From NCBI GenBank assembly GCA_029964075.1, contig CM057142.1:37078392-37142391 (forward strand): 64,000 nt of DNA, read 5' to 3'. Every line of letters starts with the position of its first letter. Positions within the stretch are counted from its first letter, which is position 1. The notes under the pieces are model-generated. The model was not told the origin of the DNA. It made no database searches and was given only the letters and a program-made list of their open reading frames with translations. This document shows, in pieces, positions 1-12,449 of this stretch. Source of the DNA: Patiria pectinifera (Eukaryota; Echinodermata; Asteroidea; Valvatida; Asterinidae). The translations under genes and the position numbers were made by a program.

Positions 1-197
1 TCTCGAATCTGGAAATACCCAGCTTACATGAGGGGTGGGAATACAAAACTTGCACTCAAAAATACAGACTTTCCATTTAGCATCTCTTTCACGTACGTAT
101 AGAGTCAGAGTATTGATGGCACGGATTGAAAGGCGCACCTATTTTGGGAAATTCTGTTATTTCCCGGTTTATTCCGCCACGGGACCGCAGCTCGACC

Positions 198-207
198 TAT
201 AAATATA
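198..207 (+). promoter_or_regulatory. TATA box, copy 1
   Basis: TATAAATATA followed by GCGCGC and a TAGG...CAGTAGAAGTTTCCAT start-like region. The paralogous copy has TATAAAAGAGCGCGCC at 14372. Confidence 0.5.
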
Positions 208-693
208 GCGCGCTGGGTAGGATCAGTAGAAGTTTCCATCTAGACGTCCTGTGTGGTGGTTTACAGATGTCCTGTGTGGTGGTTTAATACAAACTACGCA
301 GTTGCACTCATCAGGTCACGGATACGAGAGCCTTCTGTTGGACGAGTTTTCATACGAGTTTTCATACTCGAACAGTACAATCTCATCTGCAAAATGTACG
401 TTTCGGTTTCGGCTTTTGTCAAATTATTTTGAAACTTCAAAAATCCAAACGAAAAAAATAATTTGGACAAATTTTGGAAATTGCTATAATCGTACTTCAG
501 AATGTGTTTTGAAGTAGGAATCTTCATCTAAGATTAATTGTTTTGAGCCATAACTCTGAATATCGTGCTGGACACATTCCCGCCGCCACAACGCTGAACG
601 CTCATACCAGCTGCTGGTGGGGATAATATTATGTTTTGTTTAGTCTTAATAAGTAATTTAAGTGCATTGTTTATGTTTTTTGGGCTACCTTAG

Positions 694-746
694 GCTTTCC
701 AAGAACCAATCGTCTTCCAGGTTCTCCACGCTTTCATCTTAAAAAG
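694..746 (+). other. Candidate 53-nt spliced exon, copy 1
   Basis: Acceptor ctaccttag and donor gtaagtg. The sequence is conserved with the exon at 14858-14910 (same length, intact splice sites in both) while surrounding DNA has drifted. Coding potential is not shared between copies. Confidence 0.45.
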
Positions 747-1133
747 GTAAGTGAAAGTAAGACTAAGAGATTACGCATAAGTCCTTGACATGACAAAGTT
801 GAACATAACATTCTAAACAGCTCTCATCAAAACATCAGTAATTGTTTCCTTTTGTAATTATTTTATAAATTTGCAAAGCTAAGATTCTCTTGTAAATGTC
901 TCAACAATTCGGCGTTTAACGCACAAACAAAAATGGCCAACTAGAAAACACGAATAGTAAGATTTTATGTGGTCTTAAACTGAACACTGTTTTTAAATAC
1001 AGTCGAAATTAAAATATGTTAGAAAGTAAAATAAGTTGTTTTTGCAGTCAAAACCAATGAAGTGACTGTTTTTAACCCGTAAGAATTCTTAGCATTCATA
1101 ATGCAGGATTGACTGCCTTGGACTGCTTGATAA

Positions 1134-1474
1134 CAGTGGCGTCGTCAAGGGGGCCAGGGGCACGTGCCCCCTGGAAAACCTAGTGCCCCGAGTGACCCCC
1201 ATCTGAGATTTGGGTTGGTAAAAAAAAATTCTGCGCGTTGTTAAAATCATTACCTCAAAAATAGCAATTTCTGGAGATATCTTCAGATCGAATTTAGCAT
1301 CAAATGTGGCACCGGATTTTGCATCTAGCCCGTCCTCCGTATGCGAACATTTTCCAAAGGAACCCCCTCCCCTTAGACCCCTCCCCCAGGACGGCGATCC
1401 GTATCCACCTAAGTGCCCCCATCAAATGCTGGTGCCCCCCCCCCCCCAGACTGAAAAGTCTGGTGACGCCCCTG
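1134..1474. mobile_element. hAT-type MITE with 8-bp target duplication
   Basis: 341 bp, ends CAGTGGCGTC and (inverted) CAGGGGCGTC, flanked by perfect CTTGATAA at 1126-1133 and 1475-1482. 8-bp duplications and CAGNGGCGT termini are typical of hAT. No transposase. The paralogous block at 4985-5250 lacks the insertion, showing the empty site near 5098. Confidence 0.92.
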
Positions 1475-3732
1475 CTTGATAAGTAACTTGATACAGCTAT
1501 GCTTTGACTCCAGGAGAGTGATAAAACTGCTGCGAACAGGCAACTTGCCTGCTTTGTCTGTTGACTAAGTTTGACTAGAAAAATTACTTGCTACATGGAC
1601 TGTCTGCCGGCTACTAGCCTTTGTTAAAAGTCTAATAGCAGGGAAAGTGACTGCTTAACTAGCAGATAAGTGCGCTGACTACATTAAAACACACACATAC
1701 TGTAATTTGTATCCCTGTGGGGTTATTTGTTGTTCTCGTGTACTAAAATTTTAGAATGTGAAAATCTTCTTTCAAAATGCTCATATAATTTAACCAGAAT
1801 TGATTTCCTGAGCTGAAATTCGGACGTAATATCCTGTACATAAATACATCAATTTGCGACAGATCAACACTCCTTGGAAATTCCTAGTTTTGAGCAAATC
1901 CATATAATCTATTTCGTGATACATTGTGAAGACGTCATTCACCTACATAGAAACTGCACTGTGGAGACGTATACAATCTTTTGTTCCCTATTATATACAC
2001 GTCTCCATATAGTGAACTACGAAACACTGACGCAGATTTTGTTTAAATTCCGGTAATTCTTCACTTATGTGTGGTGTAATGTTGTACCATTGTTATGAAC
2101 ATCTTATTAAGTCATTGATTGCAGCATATAAACAAGTTCTAAACCGTTGTCATCTGCAATATCAAACTGAAATCCCATGTTTTGAGTTAAAGTGAGCATT
2201 CTCGTAATACTATAAAAGCAGCATGATAGCTTCAATGTTGAAATATTTCTAAAAACAACTTTGGATAAATCTATGGCGAATAGGCCTTTTAAGCAAACAT
2301 GCATTTCTCATGGAACAGCAAAACACTGAACATTAAAGAATAACATTTGAATTAACTTTAATGAAATGTCATATCATGTACCATCACGCATTCATCACCA
2401 TTGTACAAAGCTTAAACGATGGAACACAAGACCCCGGATGTCATGACCTGAATTGTAAACAGGGCAGAGGTCATGACATCCAAGCCAACAGTGTGGGGGC
2501 GCTGTTCCATTGTAATATCTGCTGCGGGGTCAACAAGGAAACCCCGAATTGCGCATCTACCTCACTAATTATGAACATCTTCATCCTTAAAATTCGTTAA
2601 AGAGCCTTGAAATTACAGTTAACTTAATTGTCACGGATTTTTCAACATATTAAGCCAGATTAGGAGTCCGTGAAAACACCCTCAAGAAAGTCCTTTGTTT
2701 ACCCATGGAGATAGAACCAGTGTACCGTTATGTATAACCAATGATAATCCTCAGTGGCCAGAGTAATTTTTAAAAAAAATCCGTGAAAATACCCTTACAG
2801 GATTAGTCATATATAAGCCCCAGGTAAATGTCCGTGAAACATCTCTTAAAGATCTTTTCACGGATAAATGGACTTTTAATAAATTTTTAAGGGATGAAGA
2901 TGTTCATCCCATGACAACGGAAAGTCACATGCTATGTTTTAAATTATGGTAAACGATTTAATCCACACCCACTTGGACAAATCGGTGGAATTCACGGAGG
3001 TTATCTGGGAAACCCCAAATGAGTCATTGACGTTAGTCATATCATGATCGATGCAAAGTCACATGACATGTTTTAACCAATGGAAAATGGTTTCCGCCGC
3101 ACCCTGTTTGATGCATCTGCGAAGTACCTGACACGGGGCTAACTCGAAGAGCACGAATTATGTACAGGCGCAATCATTGTCATAGCAATATAAAGTCACG
3201 TGTCATGCATTTTTTGTTGAATGTTGCGTCAGCAAGGCAGGCATTAGCAAGCACAACTATTGCGGAACAGCGATGACTTCCTTTCTAATGCGTTTTACTT
3301 TTCATACACAGAGCTTTGTACATTAGTTTTCTTTGGAATAAAAAACCTGATTTTTAAGTCAAATGTTTGTTATGAGTGCCAGTACTGTATGTGAAAGTCA
3401 AAATTGTTAAAATATCACTGTGGCAGCGATTTCTGAAGATGATCTAATTACTTTGGCCAAAACTTTTAAAAGGTTACCCTCAAATCTGTCTCACCATTTC
3501 ATCATCAAAATGCAAACTTTTGGGGGTTGGGGATTTTTCCTCCCATTTATATATTTTTTTGCAAAGGCTGATTCTCCTATTCTCTGCCAGGGAAAATGTT
3601 TTAAAAAGTGTGCCAAGGCAATTATCAGTATTTTATCTCCAACGTACACGCATCATGGACTACAAAGTTATAACTTTAAGTGACAATGCAGAGGACAAAA
3701 ACCCATCAATGATCCACACACAAAAAAAACCC
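1475..3732. other. Gene-free duplicated sequence
   Basis: No gene recognised. 1650-1935 is repeated at 11490-11765. 2120-2260 and 2940-3000 resemble 16160-16260 and 16330-16400. A perfect 14-bp inverted repeat GGATGTCATGACCT/AGGTCATGACATCC lies at 2436-2449 and 2468-2481. The word TCCGTGAAA recurs several times in 2630-2880. Confidence 0.6.
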
Positions 3733-4290
3733 AAAGGTGTACTTGACATATCACACTGTGTCCATCTGGATAATTCCCGTCCTTCGGTGGCTGCATGCAA
3801 AAACAACCCGACACAATTACATAGGTTCAGGTGTCTCGAATCTGGAAATACCCAGCTTACATGAGAGGCGGAAACATAAAACTTGCACTGAAAAATACAG
3901 GGGTCATTATTGACTTTGCATATAGCATGTCTTTCACGCACGTAGAGTCAGAGCATTATAACAAATGATGACAACGGCACGGATTGAAAGTGACGCACCT
4001 ATATTTAGAAATCCTGTTATTTCCCGGATTATTCCGCCCCTAGACCTCAGCTTCAGTGTTCCATGGGCCCTAGGCTTCCTGCACCTAATTCATGTTTAGG
4101 GGCCATTCAAAATGTTCAATGTTTTTAAATTTCGATTTGTTTTCCAGATTATTTTGACCCACCCACCCACCCCCAATTTCGATTTATAAAAAAATGATTT
4201 ATATCATGCAGTACAGTATTAAAAATACAAGTATACTTGAACATGTACATGTACATGTATACCCGTACCCATGTACATGTGTGTCCAGTT
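3733..4290 (+). repeat. Promoter-like duplicated segment, copy 2
   Basis: About 90% similar by eye to 12450-13020. Includes the conserved CTGTTATTTCCCGGATTATT block (4013-4037) but not the TATA box, since similarity to copies 1 and 4 stops just after it. Confidence 0.8.
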
Positions 4291-4984
4291 CAGTGACGGC
4301 GTGAAGTTGTACGTCAGTCTTCAAGTTCCTCTTTTGCACTGGTGACCTGCAGATTTTTTTGTGTGTTTCGCCAGCTGATATGCTGTTGGGAAAGACAGAT
4401 TGCAGTCTTGAAGCCACTGTTGTTTTGTCGTTTTTTGGATGAGTAGGATGACTTGTGACATATGAGATGGTGCCTGTCACGTGAGCTAGCTTAGAAACAC
4501 ATCAGGTTTAGGCACACATCATACAGAAGAGGATCACTGGGGAGAGATGGGCAATTGGTGCTAGGTGACTCACAATGAGAGTTTGTTTGAGATTTCGAAA
4601 TTATTTCTAAAGTGGGCCCCTTTAAAAAGTTACAGTCAATGACAGTAAACAATGAACATAAGCAAGGCGGTACATTTCACCCCAGATACAATGAAGAAAA
4701 TGCCAGACGGGTATTCTATAAAATTCCAAAAACGTCTTCTAAAATTAATTTTGGAATGATTACAAAATTATAGTTCATTTAAACAAAAACATGACCCAAA
4801 CTATGTGGGGTTTTTTTTCGGAAAGAATTCCAATACAGTCGTTGTCCTATAGTTCCGGATAGCAAACATCATTCAGGCTGCTTTCAGCTCAACTACTCCA
4901 CAAATTCAAGTGACACTGTTTAAAAAGTTTGCCTTGAGTGATGGAGATGTTACACAACAATTTTCCATCGGTTTTCCATCAGTA
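4291..4984. other. No gene seen
   Basis: A TACATG-rich stretch precedes it. There are no domains, splice-paired exons or repeats of note. Confidence 0.5.
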
Positions 4985-5250
4985 GGTAAAACATGTTAGA
5001 AAGTATAAGTTGTCCTTGCAGTCAAAATTAATTAAGTGACCGTTTTCAACCCGTAACAATTCTCAGCCTACATAGAGCAGAGATGACTGCCTTGTACTGC
5101 TTAAGTAACTTAATCCAGCTATGTTTTGACACCAGGAGAGAGATAAAACAGCTGTGATACAACTTGCCTGCTTTGTCTGTTGACTAAATTTGTCTAGACA
5201 AAGTACTTGCTATATGATCTGTCTGCTGGTGACTAGCCTTTTATAAAAGT
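4985..5250 (+). repeat. Duplicated block paralogous to 1010-1650
   Basis: Shares TTGCAGTCAAAA...AACCCGTAA...GACTGCCTTG...CTTGCCTGCTTTGTCTGTTGACTAA with the first kilobase, without the hAT insertion. Confidence 0.8.
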
Positions 5251-6179
5251 ACAAGCTGATTTACCCGATCATAGATCGGGTATATAGGGCGTAGTGTTGG
5301 GGATGAAAATGTGGGCAGTTAAATGTAAATGGGGGATCATGAGGAGACATGCAGTTATAGAAAAACAATTTTTGTGGTGTGATCTGAGGCAATTTCTGAC
5401 CACTGAAACCAATTTGAGCAAAAGATTATCTTTTAAACAGCATTTTCGAGCTTGGGGTAATTGAATCAGCTACACGATATTCTGAGCAATAGAATCATTA
5501 TAGTAGGCTACAATTTTTATTCGGGGAAGAAAAAGTGGAGGGGGGGACCAAACAATGTCCCCGCTTTAAAATGTGTGTGGCGGGGGGTCCCCCTCTTCCC
5601 CACCGATTTCCGCACATGATAATTATGTACCCTGATAACTGTCTGTAAATGTTCCCGTTGGTCTGTTAAATTGGCATTTTGTGAGGCAGTCGCATTGCCG
5701 GGAGAACGTAGTGAAAAGGTTACCGTAGTACACAGGCGAAGGCTGATTGTACAGTTTTGACACTAAATCATGCATAATGTAATCAAACGTGAAGTTGTCA
5801 TTTGCAATGGAAATGCTGAGTGTTACCATAAAATTACAAACGGTGTGAATGATGGAGGAAGGTCATAATTAAGTTTCAGTATTGGACTCTTCAACAAACG
5901 TAAACTTGAACTTCTTACAATTTGCGAGACCGTCTGCGAGGAAAAAGTCGATTCAACTTTTATTCAAGTTGGTCAACCATCTATATAGGCCGTCAGCTGG
6001 ACTGGAAAATTCGTTCGTTTCGCTCCAGCAATCGCGGGTCTAAAAAAAATTAACAGTTGTACCGAAATACACTACCAAAGAATGATAGTACTAAGTTCTC
6101 CACATTTCGTCCAGCAGTTTTTTGATAATTTGACTCGAAAAAGCGACCTGTTTGTCCATTGTAGACGTTCCAAAACGTA
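5251..6179. other. Dispersed-repeat and gene-free sequence
   Basis: A palindrome TACCCGATCATAGATCGGGTA at about 5262, then a degenerate copy of the repeat that includes GTGGTGTGATCTGAGGCAAT (compare 11930 and 12290). The rest shows nothing recognisable. Confidence 0.45.
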
Positions 6180-6300
6180 CCGCGCCTACGTTAAAAAAAA
6201 TCCGCCGCGTATGACGCATCGTACCACGTGACGTGAACTGTCCAATTAGACACCAGGTATGATGTCGCAGGTCATGACATTTAACAAACATGGCGGCGTC
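6180..6300 (+). promoter_or_regulatory. Candidate CpG-rich promoter with YY1-type site
   Basis: Within 120 bp: CCACGTGACGTG (E-box/CRE, about 6225), GTCCAATTAG (CCAAT, 6239-6248), AGGTCATGAC, and AACATGGCGGCG (6287-6298), a close match to the YY1 consensus that also supplies an ATG. A donor-like ATCCG|gtgagag follows at 6412. Confidence 0.4.
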
Positions 6301-6517
6301 CTTGCCAAAAGTGCGTCGACGTAAACATCGACCGGTGCAAAAAAAGTGTTTGGACACATAATCTGTCACGTTTGAGGGGGGGGGGGGGGGAAATGCGAAG
6401 GATCTGATATCCGGTGAGAGTAAGTTCATTTCCTGTGCCAAAGAGTGGAATTTCACAATGGCATCGCCGACTATACCCACGATGTGTAGGCAGTGGATCT
6501 GCTAATGCTATGTCCGT

Positions 6518-6931
6518 ATGTACTGTACAGTACTACATCAGGACATGCACTACCGGTGCATGTATTGTAAGCAAGGCAGTCCGGCCGGCCGACCTCACCC
6601 GTGGCGGTTTTTATATAGTAAACGTCTCGGTGCTGCAAGAAAACGCGAACCAGACACTTTAGCTGAGACCCAGATTTCTTCGCCGAAAAAGCTCCGGGCA
6701 AAGTTCAAGTTTTTTTTAATTGCCTATCCACATAACTGTGTCATGCTGCACACAAACTCAACCAAGATTTTGATTTCGATAAAAACCTCAATTCAAGGAC
6801 AAGCTGCACCAGGACAACAAGCAGAACTTCCGTTGGAGGTAGGCCTACATGTCATTATAATGAAGGCGATTATGTATTTATGTGTCCCAAAAGAGAACCA
6901 AAAAATCCATGTTTGGGTTAAATTGTCTTGA
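6518..6931 (+). CDS. Uncertain ORF downstream of the candidate promoter
   Basis: 137-residue open frame. The middle (SKRLGAARKREPDTLAETQ, SPKKLRAKF) looks protein-like, and a CMYC pair occurs near residue 15. No family is recognised, and shorter competing frames overlap. It could be an exon of the gene whose promoter lies at 6180-6300, or chance. Confidence 0.15.
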   Translation: MYCTVLHQDMHYRCMYCKQGSPAGRPHPWRFLYSKRLGAARKREPDTLAETQISSPKKLRAKFKFFLIAYPHNCVMLHTNSTKILISIKTSIQGQAAPGQQAELPLEVGLHVIIMKAIMYLCVPKENQKIHVWVKLS

Positions 6932-6950
6932 ATTAAGGGCAAGGGTTTAA

Positions 6951-8893
6951 TTTCTTTGAGGGAAACTGGGGGTGACACAACGATAAAAACGATAAAAACG
7001 CAATGCGAAAACAAAGCTGTTGGTCACCACGATGCACCGTGAATGCACAGACTCGCATCGATTTGGATGGCGTCAACTGAAAATGCATAGGAACATTTTA
7101 TTTTCTTGCAAAAGATACCATTCAAAATGATAACAGATTCCTGGTTACAAAAAAATCCACCTTTTCTTTCTCTACGGCATTCGACTGTTGGGTACGTCAC
7201 TCGTTTACCGAATGGTTCTTGGACTTTACTTTCCTTTTAGAAAAATTCTCCAAAGTCAATGAAGAAAAATGTCTTCAATGACAAATAGATCTTATTTAAA
7301 AAAAAACAGTAAAAAAGGTTGGTTTTTTTTATTCCATGATTCAAACCGAGTACCTCTGGCACTGAAAATAAATGTCTAACATTAAGATGCCAAAGTACAA
7401 CGGGTACTGCACAAAATCCCATTACAAAATGTTGTGCAGTCTCTTTCTCCATTGTTGAAGGATACTTTTATGGAGGTGTGAGGGTAGTCTTTCCCTTTGT
7501 ATAAAATAGCAAAATAGCTTTTTATAGAATTTACTATTTGATTCTATATATTATAAAGGATGAACGTCAGGAAAAGGGAGATGTTCTGCGACTGACTGTT
7601 CAACCCCGATCAACAACTAAGTTGTATGAGAATGTCCCAGCTTGCTGAACTGTTGGAATCATGAAATGATTTAGAAGCCGAAGGAAATGGCCTTGGATCT
7701 TTATATCGGTAAGATGTTTTGATTGTTATTCAGAGTGCAAACACAAATGAACTTTTAGAGAACATTCAAAATGAAAACTTCTTGACATTGCTTTGAAAGC
7801 TGAAAAGGTTGGTTCTCAATAGCTACCAATGTTTACATATTTACAGTGGAAGGGAAAACGATCGGGCTAATGATCTCTCTAGTAGTTTAACTCTAGATTG
7901 AACAAATTGTTTTCTTTCTTCTAAAGCACGTCCACAGTAATCATTGTTTTTGATCATCAGATACTTAACCTGTCTATATTTTACTATTTTTTTTTACAGA
8001 ACTGATAAGTTGGCATATCGGCTTAGAAGAGAATATCCAAAAGTCTCTTTCCTTGAATATATGCGACATCATCTACACCGCTACTTTATCTGCTGGAGGT
8101 GTGGTTGAATCTCTGGTGACTTAAGAGGAGGATTCAAAACTGAAACTTTGGTTTAGAAAGCAAGACATACGCTCCATCCTGTTGTTATGCCGTTATTGCA
8201 CAAGATTTGATAAGAACTTTGATGTAGTTATATCAGCACGACTAGTAAGCATTTGACATTATAATGAAAATAATGAGTAACTCTAGATTTCAAAACTACA
8301 TAATTGTATCCTTCTGTTCATTAGTGTTGGTTTTATTCATTTTAATTCTTTTCATTTATTAAAAATTAGTTCCAGTAAAAAAGCAAATTCTGTGAATTTT
8401 AACAGTGAGACTAACCACATATAACAAGCCAAATCACTGTCTTTAATGTGTGAGCATTGCTTTCTTTTTATTAATATACATTGTACATGCAAAAAAATGC
8501 TAATCAATGTATCGATATATAAAAAGCTGAAATTTTTTTTTGACAGAAGACTGATCTTAAGGCTTTTCTTCAAACCAAGATGGCTGTTTTGATTAGATAG
8601 CAAATAAATGTACGATGGTTGATTTTTGAAATTATTAAACTAGACTCTGACTTCTGATGGTCCTTTGATTTATAATTGTATTTAAAGCATGTTTCATTCC
8701 AAAATATGGTGGTCTTTGTTACAAGTAGAAGGTTCTTTAAGTGACGTACCTGTTTCACCACAGCAGATACAGAGGGTTTGGGGGGGGGGGCATAGCACCC
8801 ATTATTATTTATTTTTTGTACATGCGTTAGTTTGCTTTGTTTAAAGGGGTATGTCTTGTCTGCTTTCCTGTTTCTTCTGCTGGTTACATCATA
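6951..8893. other. Gene-free, A+T-rich
   Basis: Only short random open frames, with no domain or repeat that I can support. Confidence 0.5.
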
Positions 8894-9697
8894 GAGCAAG
8901 GACCCAAGGAGTCAGAACTCTTGGGCGATTTACATTTTGACCATTAACATACCAATCCCTCGGGAATGTCTATAGCTACGGCACTGTGACCGCAAGCCTC
9001 GACCATTCAAAGCGCGAATGCCAGCGGCCTTTGAACACGATGATCATCGCCGCCTTTTTAGTTGGTAACCAACAACCTCCCTATATGCTGCATTATAAGT
9101 CATGTCACGTCGCTGCTCTTTTTTGAAAAATATATTTTACGACAAGATAGGTTTTTACAACTGCGCAGTTGTTAGATGTGAGTTATGAACTCAAGTTAGC
9201 AATGTGCAGTTGTTGGTACTTAAAAGCGTTATCTGTCCCTGTAATTTGGAGATAAATTGGATTTCTTTCAGATAAGTTTTCATGTATTTTCTGACATTTT
9301 AATTGGCAATATATCATTGATGAAATGTGTTTTTTTGGAAAATTTCACAAGTTTTCACACTAAAGGTACATAGCATTTTGTTCTTCATGAAATGATTGTT
9401 TCAGTGATGTTGACCACATTGTTAGCCAGTATTAGCCAACTCCGAACAAACACTTCAAAATCATTCATTTTTAGCGATGTATGACAACTGCGCATGCGTA
9501 TTTACCATGGCACTGTCTACGAAGCCATGCAAGCTCCTTTTTTGGCATTAGTGAGCGCGGATCTCTATTGTGTCGAGATTAGCGTAGTGAGCAACTGAGC
9601 AAGCTGGCGCCAGGTGCTTTCTATTGTAGCTTTCGAGCGCGGCGATGATCATTTTACTTTTGAAGTCTTGGGGTACGAACTCCTTGGGTCCTTGCTC
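8894..9697. mobile_element. TA-flanked non-autonomous element, 804 bp
   Basis: Terminal inverted repeats GAGCAAGGACCCAAGGAGT at both ends, with TA at 8892-8893 and 9698-9699. Subterminal GATGATCATCGCCGC is also inverted (about 9040 and 9640). TA duplication fits Tc1/mariner. No ORF of note. Confidence 0.88.
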
Positions 9698-9958
9698 TAG
9701 GGTTACATGTACCGGTATTTATTTACTCTAAAGACACCTCCATTTTGGGCACCCCCTCACTTTCATTAATGATGAGCTGGTTCCACCACTGCATTATAAA
9801 CCTTCAAAATAATTGCATTGTTGTATGCTGACGAATAAGTTATAGATTACAGTGAAATATTTTTGGAAGAGGGACTGTGGTGATGTCTACAAGATGAGAA
9901 AACAAAGGGTCATGTTCTGTGTGACCCAATTGCCAATGTACATAAAATATATTTTTTA

Positions 9959-10174
9959 ACTCTAAAATCTCCTGGGTCGAATTGACCCAGAGTCTGAATC
10001 AAAATTTGCTCAGTCCTTTTCTGGGTAAACAAAATACACATTTCAGTCAAAATGACCGAGAAACATGGTTTTTTTTTTAACTCCAAAGGGGTCATTTATG
10101 ACTCCAAAAGGGGTCAATTTTGGACCCAGAAAAGGACTGAGCAGACTGAGTCTGACCCAGGAGTTTCTAGAGTG
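9959..10174. mobile_element. Small foldback element, 216 bp
   Basis: Inverted arms TCTAAAATCTCCTGGGTC...GCTCAGTCCTTTTCTGGGT (9960-10026) and their complement (10125-10173), flanked by TA. The centre has repeated GGGGTCA / TGACCC words. Confidence 0.75.
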
Positions 10175-10820
10175 TAGGATGTGACAAGCTATAGTACTGT
10201 AGTTTTGAAATTGGAAGTGCCAACGCAAGGCCTCAAACCGGAAAATGTTTTTTTTTAGCATACATACATGTACATAACATTGGCAACTTTGATGAAGTGT
10301 AAAAAAAAAACTACAGCAGATTTGCTGGAGAACTTTTGACATAGTGTTTGTGATGTACTGAACACCACATATGTGCATTAAAAAAGTGGACCCAGTGTTG
10401 CTGGAACGAAACTCATTTTACAGCCGGTTTTTGAGTTTCAGCTGACGGCCTATAAGAGCAAGTTTTACTCGGCCTCCGAGAAATGTTCGCTCCTGAAAGG
10501 TTCCGAGACCGCGGTCTCCCTCGACGCCAAAATGGCTCCACGTCCATAGAAAAATACGGAGAATTTTTTCCGCCAAATCAAGCACTTTTCAGGTCGTCCT
10601 AATTTTTCCGTACGGACCGGCGATCCGTTTTGTCGATTTTTTTGTGACTGCGTTCAAGATCGCAATATTTGAGGCAATGCATCGACCCTTCGTTGATCCC
10701 AAACAGGCCCCCGAAATTATAACGCGACACTGACTAGGACGTGCAGCGAACTCACAACGCTCAGCCTTGGTGGAAGCATAGAGCTAGTGGAAGCATGGAG
10801 CTGTAAACACATTATGGAAG
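10175..10820. other. No gene seen; G+C rises toward the tandem duplication
   Basis: A CAGCTGACGGCCTATA word near 10439 is the complement of one near 5985 (TATAGGCCGTCAGCTG), probably a dispersed repeat end. Confidence 0.4.
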
Positions 10821-11338
10821 CAACAGCACTCTATCACGCGACGTCACATGCTTGTGCTTCAAATAGCGAGCACCGTAGACTCAACCTCGTTTCCAGGGTG
10901 TGGAGCAGGCTGCAGTACGCGTTGCCAGTGACGGTTTTACGCATAGCTGGGAAGTACCACGCAGTGTAGACTTTCGATTGGTCAGACCGCGCTAGGCATA
11001 CTAATGTGTAGTCCTTCTGAGTATTCGTTGCACTCGGCGCAGGGGCGGCAAGCGAAGCATATGAAAGAATAGGGACACACAACAGCACTCTATCACGCGA
11101 CGTCACATGCTTGCGCTTCAAATAGCGAGCACCGTGGACTCAACCTCGTTTCCAGGGTGTGGAGCAGGCTGCAGTACGCGTTGCCAGTGACGGTTTTACG
11201 CATAGCCGGGAAGTACCACGCAGTGTAGACTTTCGATTGGTCAGACCGCGCTAGGCATACTAATGTGTAGTCCTTCTGAGTATTCGTTGCACTCGGCGCA
11301 GGGGCGGCAAGCGAAGCATATGAAATAATAAGGGACAC
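10821..11338 (+). repeat. Tandem duplication, two 259-bp units
   Basis: Units 10821-11079 and 11080-11338 differ at only a few bases. Each contains GCGACGTCACATG (CRE-like), an inverted CCAAT (GATTGGTCAG) and CACGCAGTGTAGAC. The similar minus-strand open frames in both units are a by-product of the duplication. Confidence 0.93.
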
Positions 11339-12449
11339 GGTGGCCACGCACCATGGACAAAAAAATATTTACCAAAGTCACCCCATACTAACGTTTGGTG
11401 AACACTTTTGCAGAACGGCCGAGTAGAACACGTAAACGAAACCCCTACGTTGAGTATAGCAGGGGAAGCGGAAGTGCATTTTCACTGTCCGTGACTGCTT
11501 AGATAGCAGAAAAGTGCGCTGACTATGTAAGAACACATATACTGTAATTTGTATCTCTGTGGAGTCATTTGTTGGTTTTGTGTATTAACATTTTAGAATG
11601 TGAAAGGAAATGCTCATATAAAGAATTAATTTCCTGGGCTGAAATTCGGACTTAAAATCCCGTACATAAATACATCAATCTGCGACTAATCAACACACCT
11701 TGAAATTCCTAGTTTTTAGTAAAATCCATATATCATTTTCGTGATACCTTGAAGTTTTGTGGAGACGACCAAGGGCGGATCCAGACTGCCATTTGCCGGG
11801 GGGGGGGGGGGCTAGAATTGGAATGGAGGGTCCAGGACCTGCGAGCGCGGAGCGCTAAGCCCTTACGTATATGGCGTTAGTCCGGGGCCCGCTTAAGGCC
11901 CCGGACAAATTGGATTTTAGATGCTCTGTGGTGCAATCTGAGGCGATTCCTGGCCACTATCCAGTTTAGAAAAAGTTTTAAACGTCGAACATTCCATTTA
12001 CATTTGTGATTTTTTTGTTCTGTATAAAGTTTTTTATGTATTCAAAGTTGAAAACCATGTTCCATCTCCGTATTTGTTCACAACTTTTTATTTTGGAAAG
12101 GGATTTAGGCCACTTGTAGTCCGAGCCTCAGCCATTCGCTGCTGAAGGTACAAAAAAGGTGGGGGCACCGCTAGGGTGAGATTATAGCTTAGAGGAAATT
12201 TGGCTGGAGGACTAATGCGAGCGCGGAGCGCGAAGCCCTTAACGGCGTGGGCGGGCCCGGGAAATTTTGGATCGTAGATGCTCTGTGGTGCAATCTGGAG
12301 GCGTTTCCCTCTGGCCACTTTCCCTTGATTTTTTTAGCAGAAGTTTTTAAAATTATGAGGATATTTTGTTGCATTTGTTTCAAATAGGCTTATATACTCT
12401 TGCTTTTATGAAGTTCATTTACTTCTGTATTCAAAGCCTAAAACCAAAG
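11339..12449. repeat. Duplicated block and GCGAGCGCGGAGCGC-type repeats
   Basis: 11490-11765 parallels 1650-1935. Two related repeat copies (11767-11990 and 12095-12330) share GCGAGCGCGGAGCGC, AAGCCCTTA and GATGCTCTGTGGTGCAATCT, as in many marine invertebrate dispersed repeats. No gene. Confidence 0.7.

Larger units (their letters stand above)
1..1133 (+). repeat. Promoter-like duplicated segment, copy 1
   Basis: Homologous to 14205-15010, and its first ~190 bp also to 3836-4040 and 12540-12745. Contains a conserved CTGTTATTTCCCGG-TTATTCCGCC block (154-178), a TATAAATATA box (198-207) and a 53-nt exon (694-746, acceptor ccttag, donor aaaag|gtaagt). No coding frame was recognised. It may be the 5' end of a noncoding or divergent gene. 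Confidence 0.65.

Noticed and set aside
2600-2900. Recurring TCCGTGAAA words as a CRISPR-like array
   Set aside because: Irregular spacing, short unit, eukaryotic context. No CRISPR feature is supported anywhere in the window.
10834-11347. Two nearly identical minus-strand open frames of 84-95 residues
   Set aside because: Similarity follows from the 259-bp DNA duplication. No protein family and no start context.
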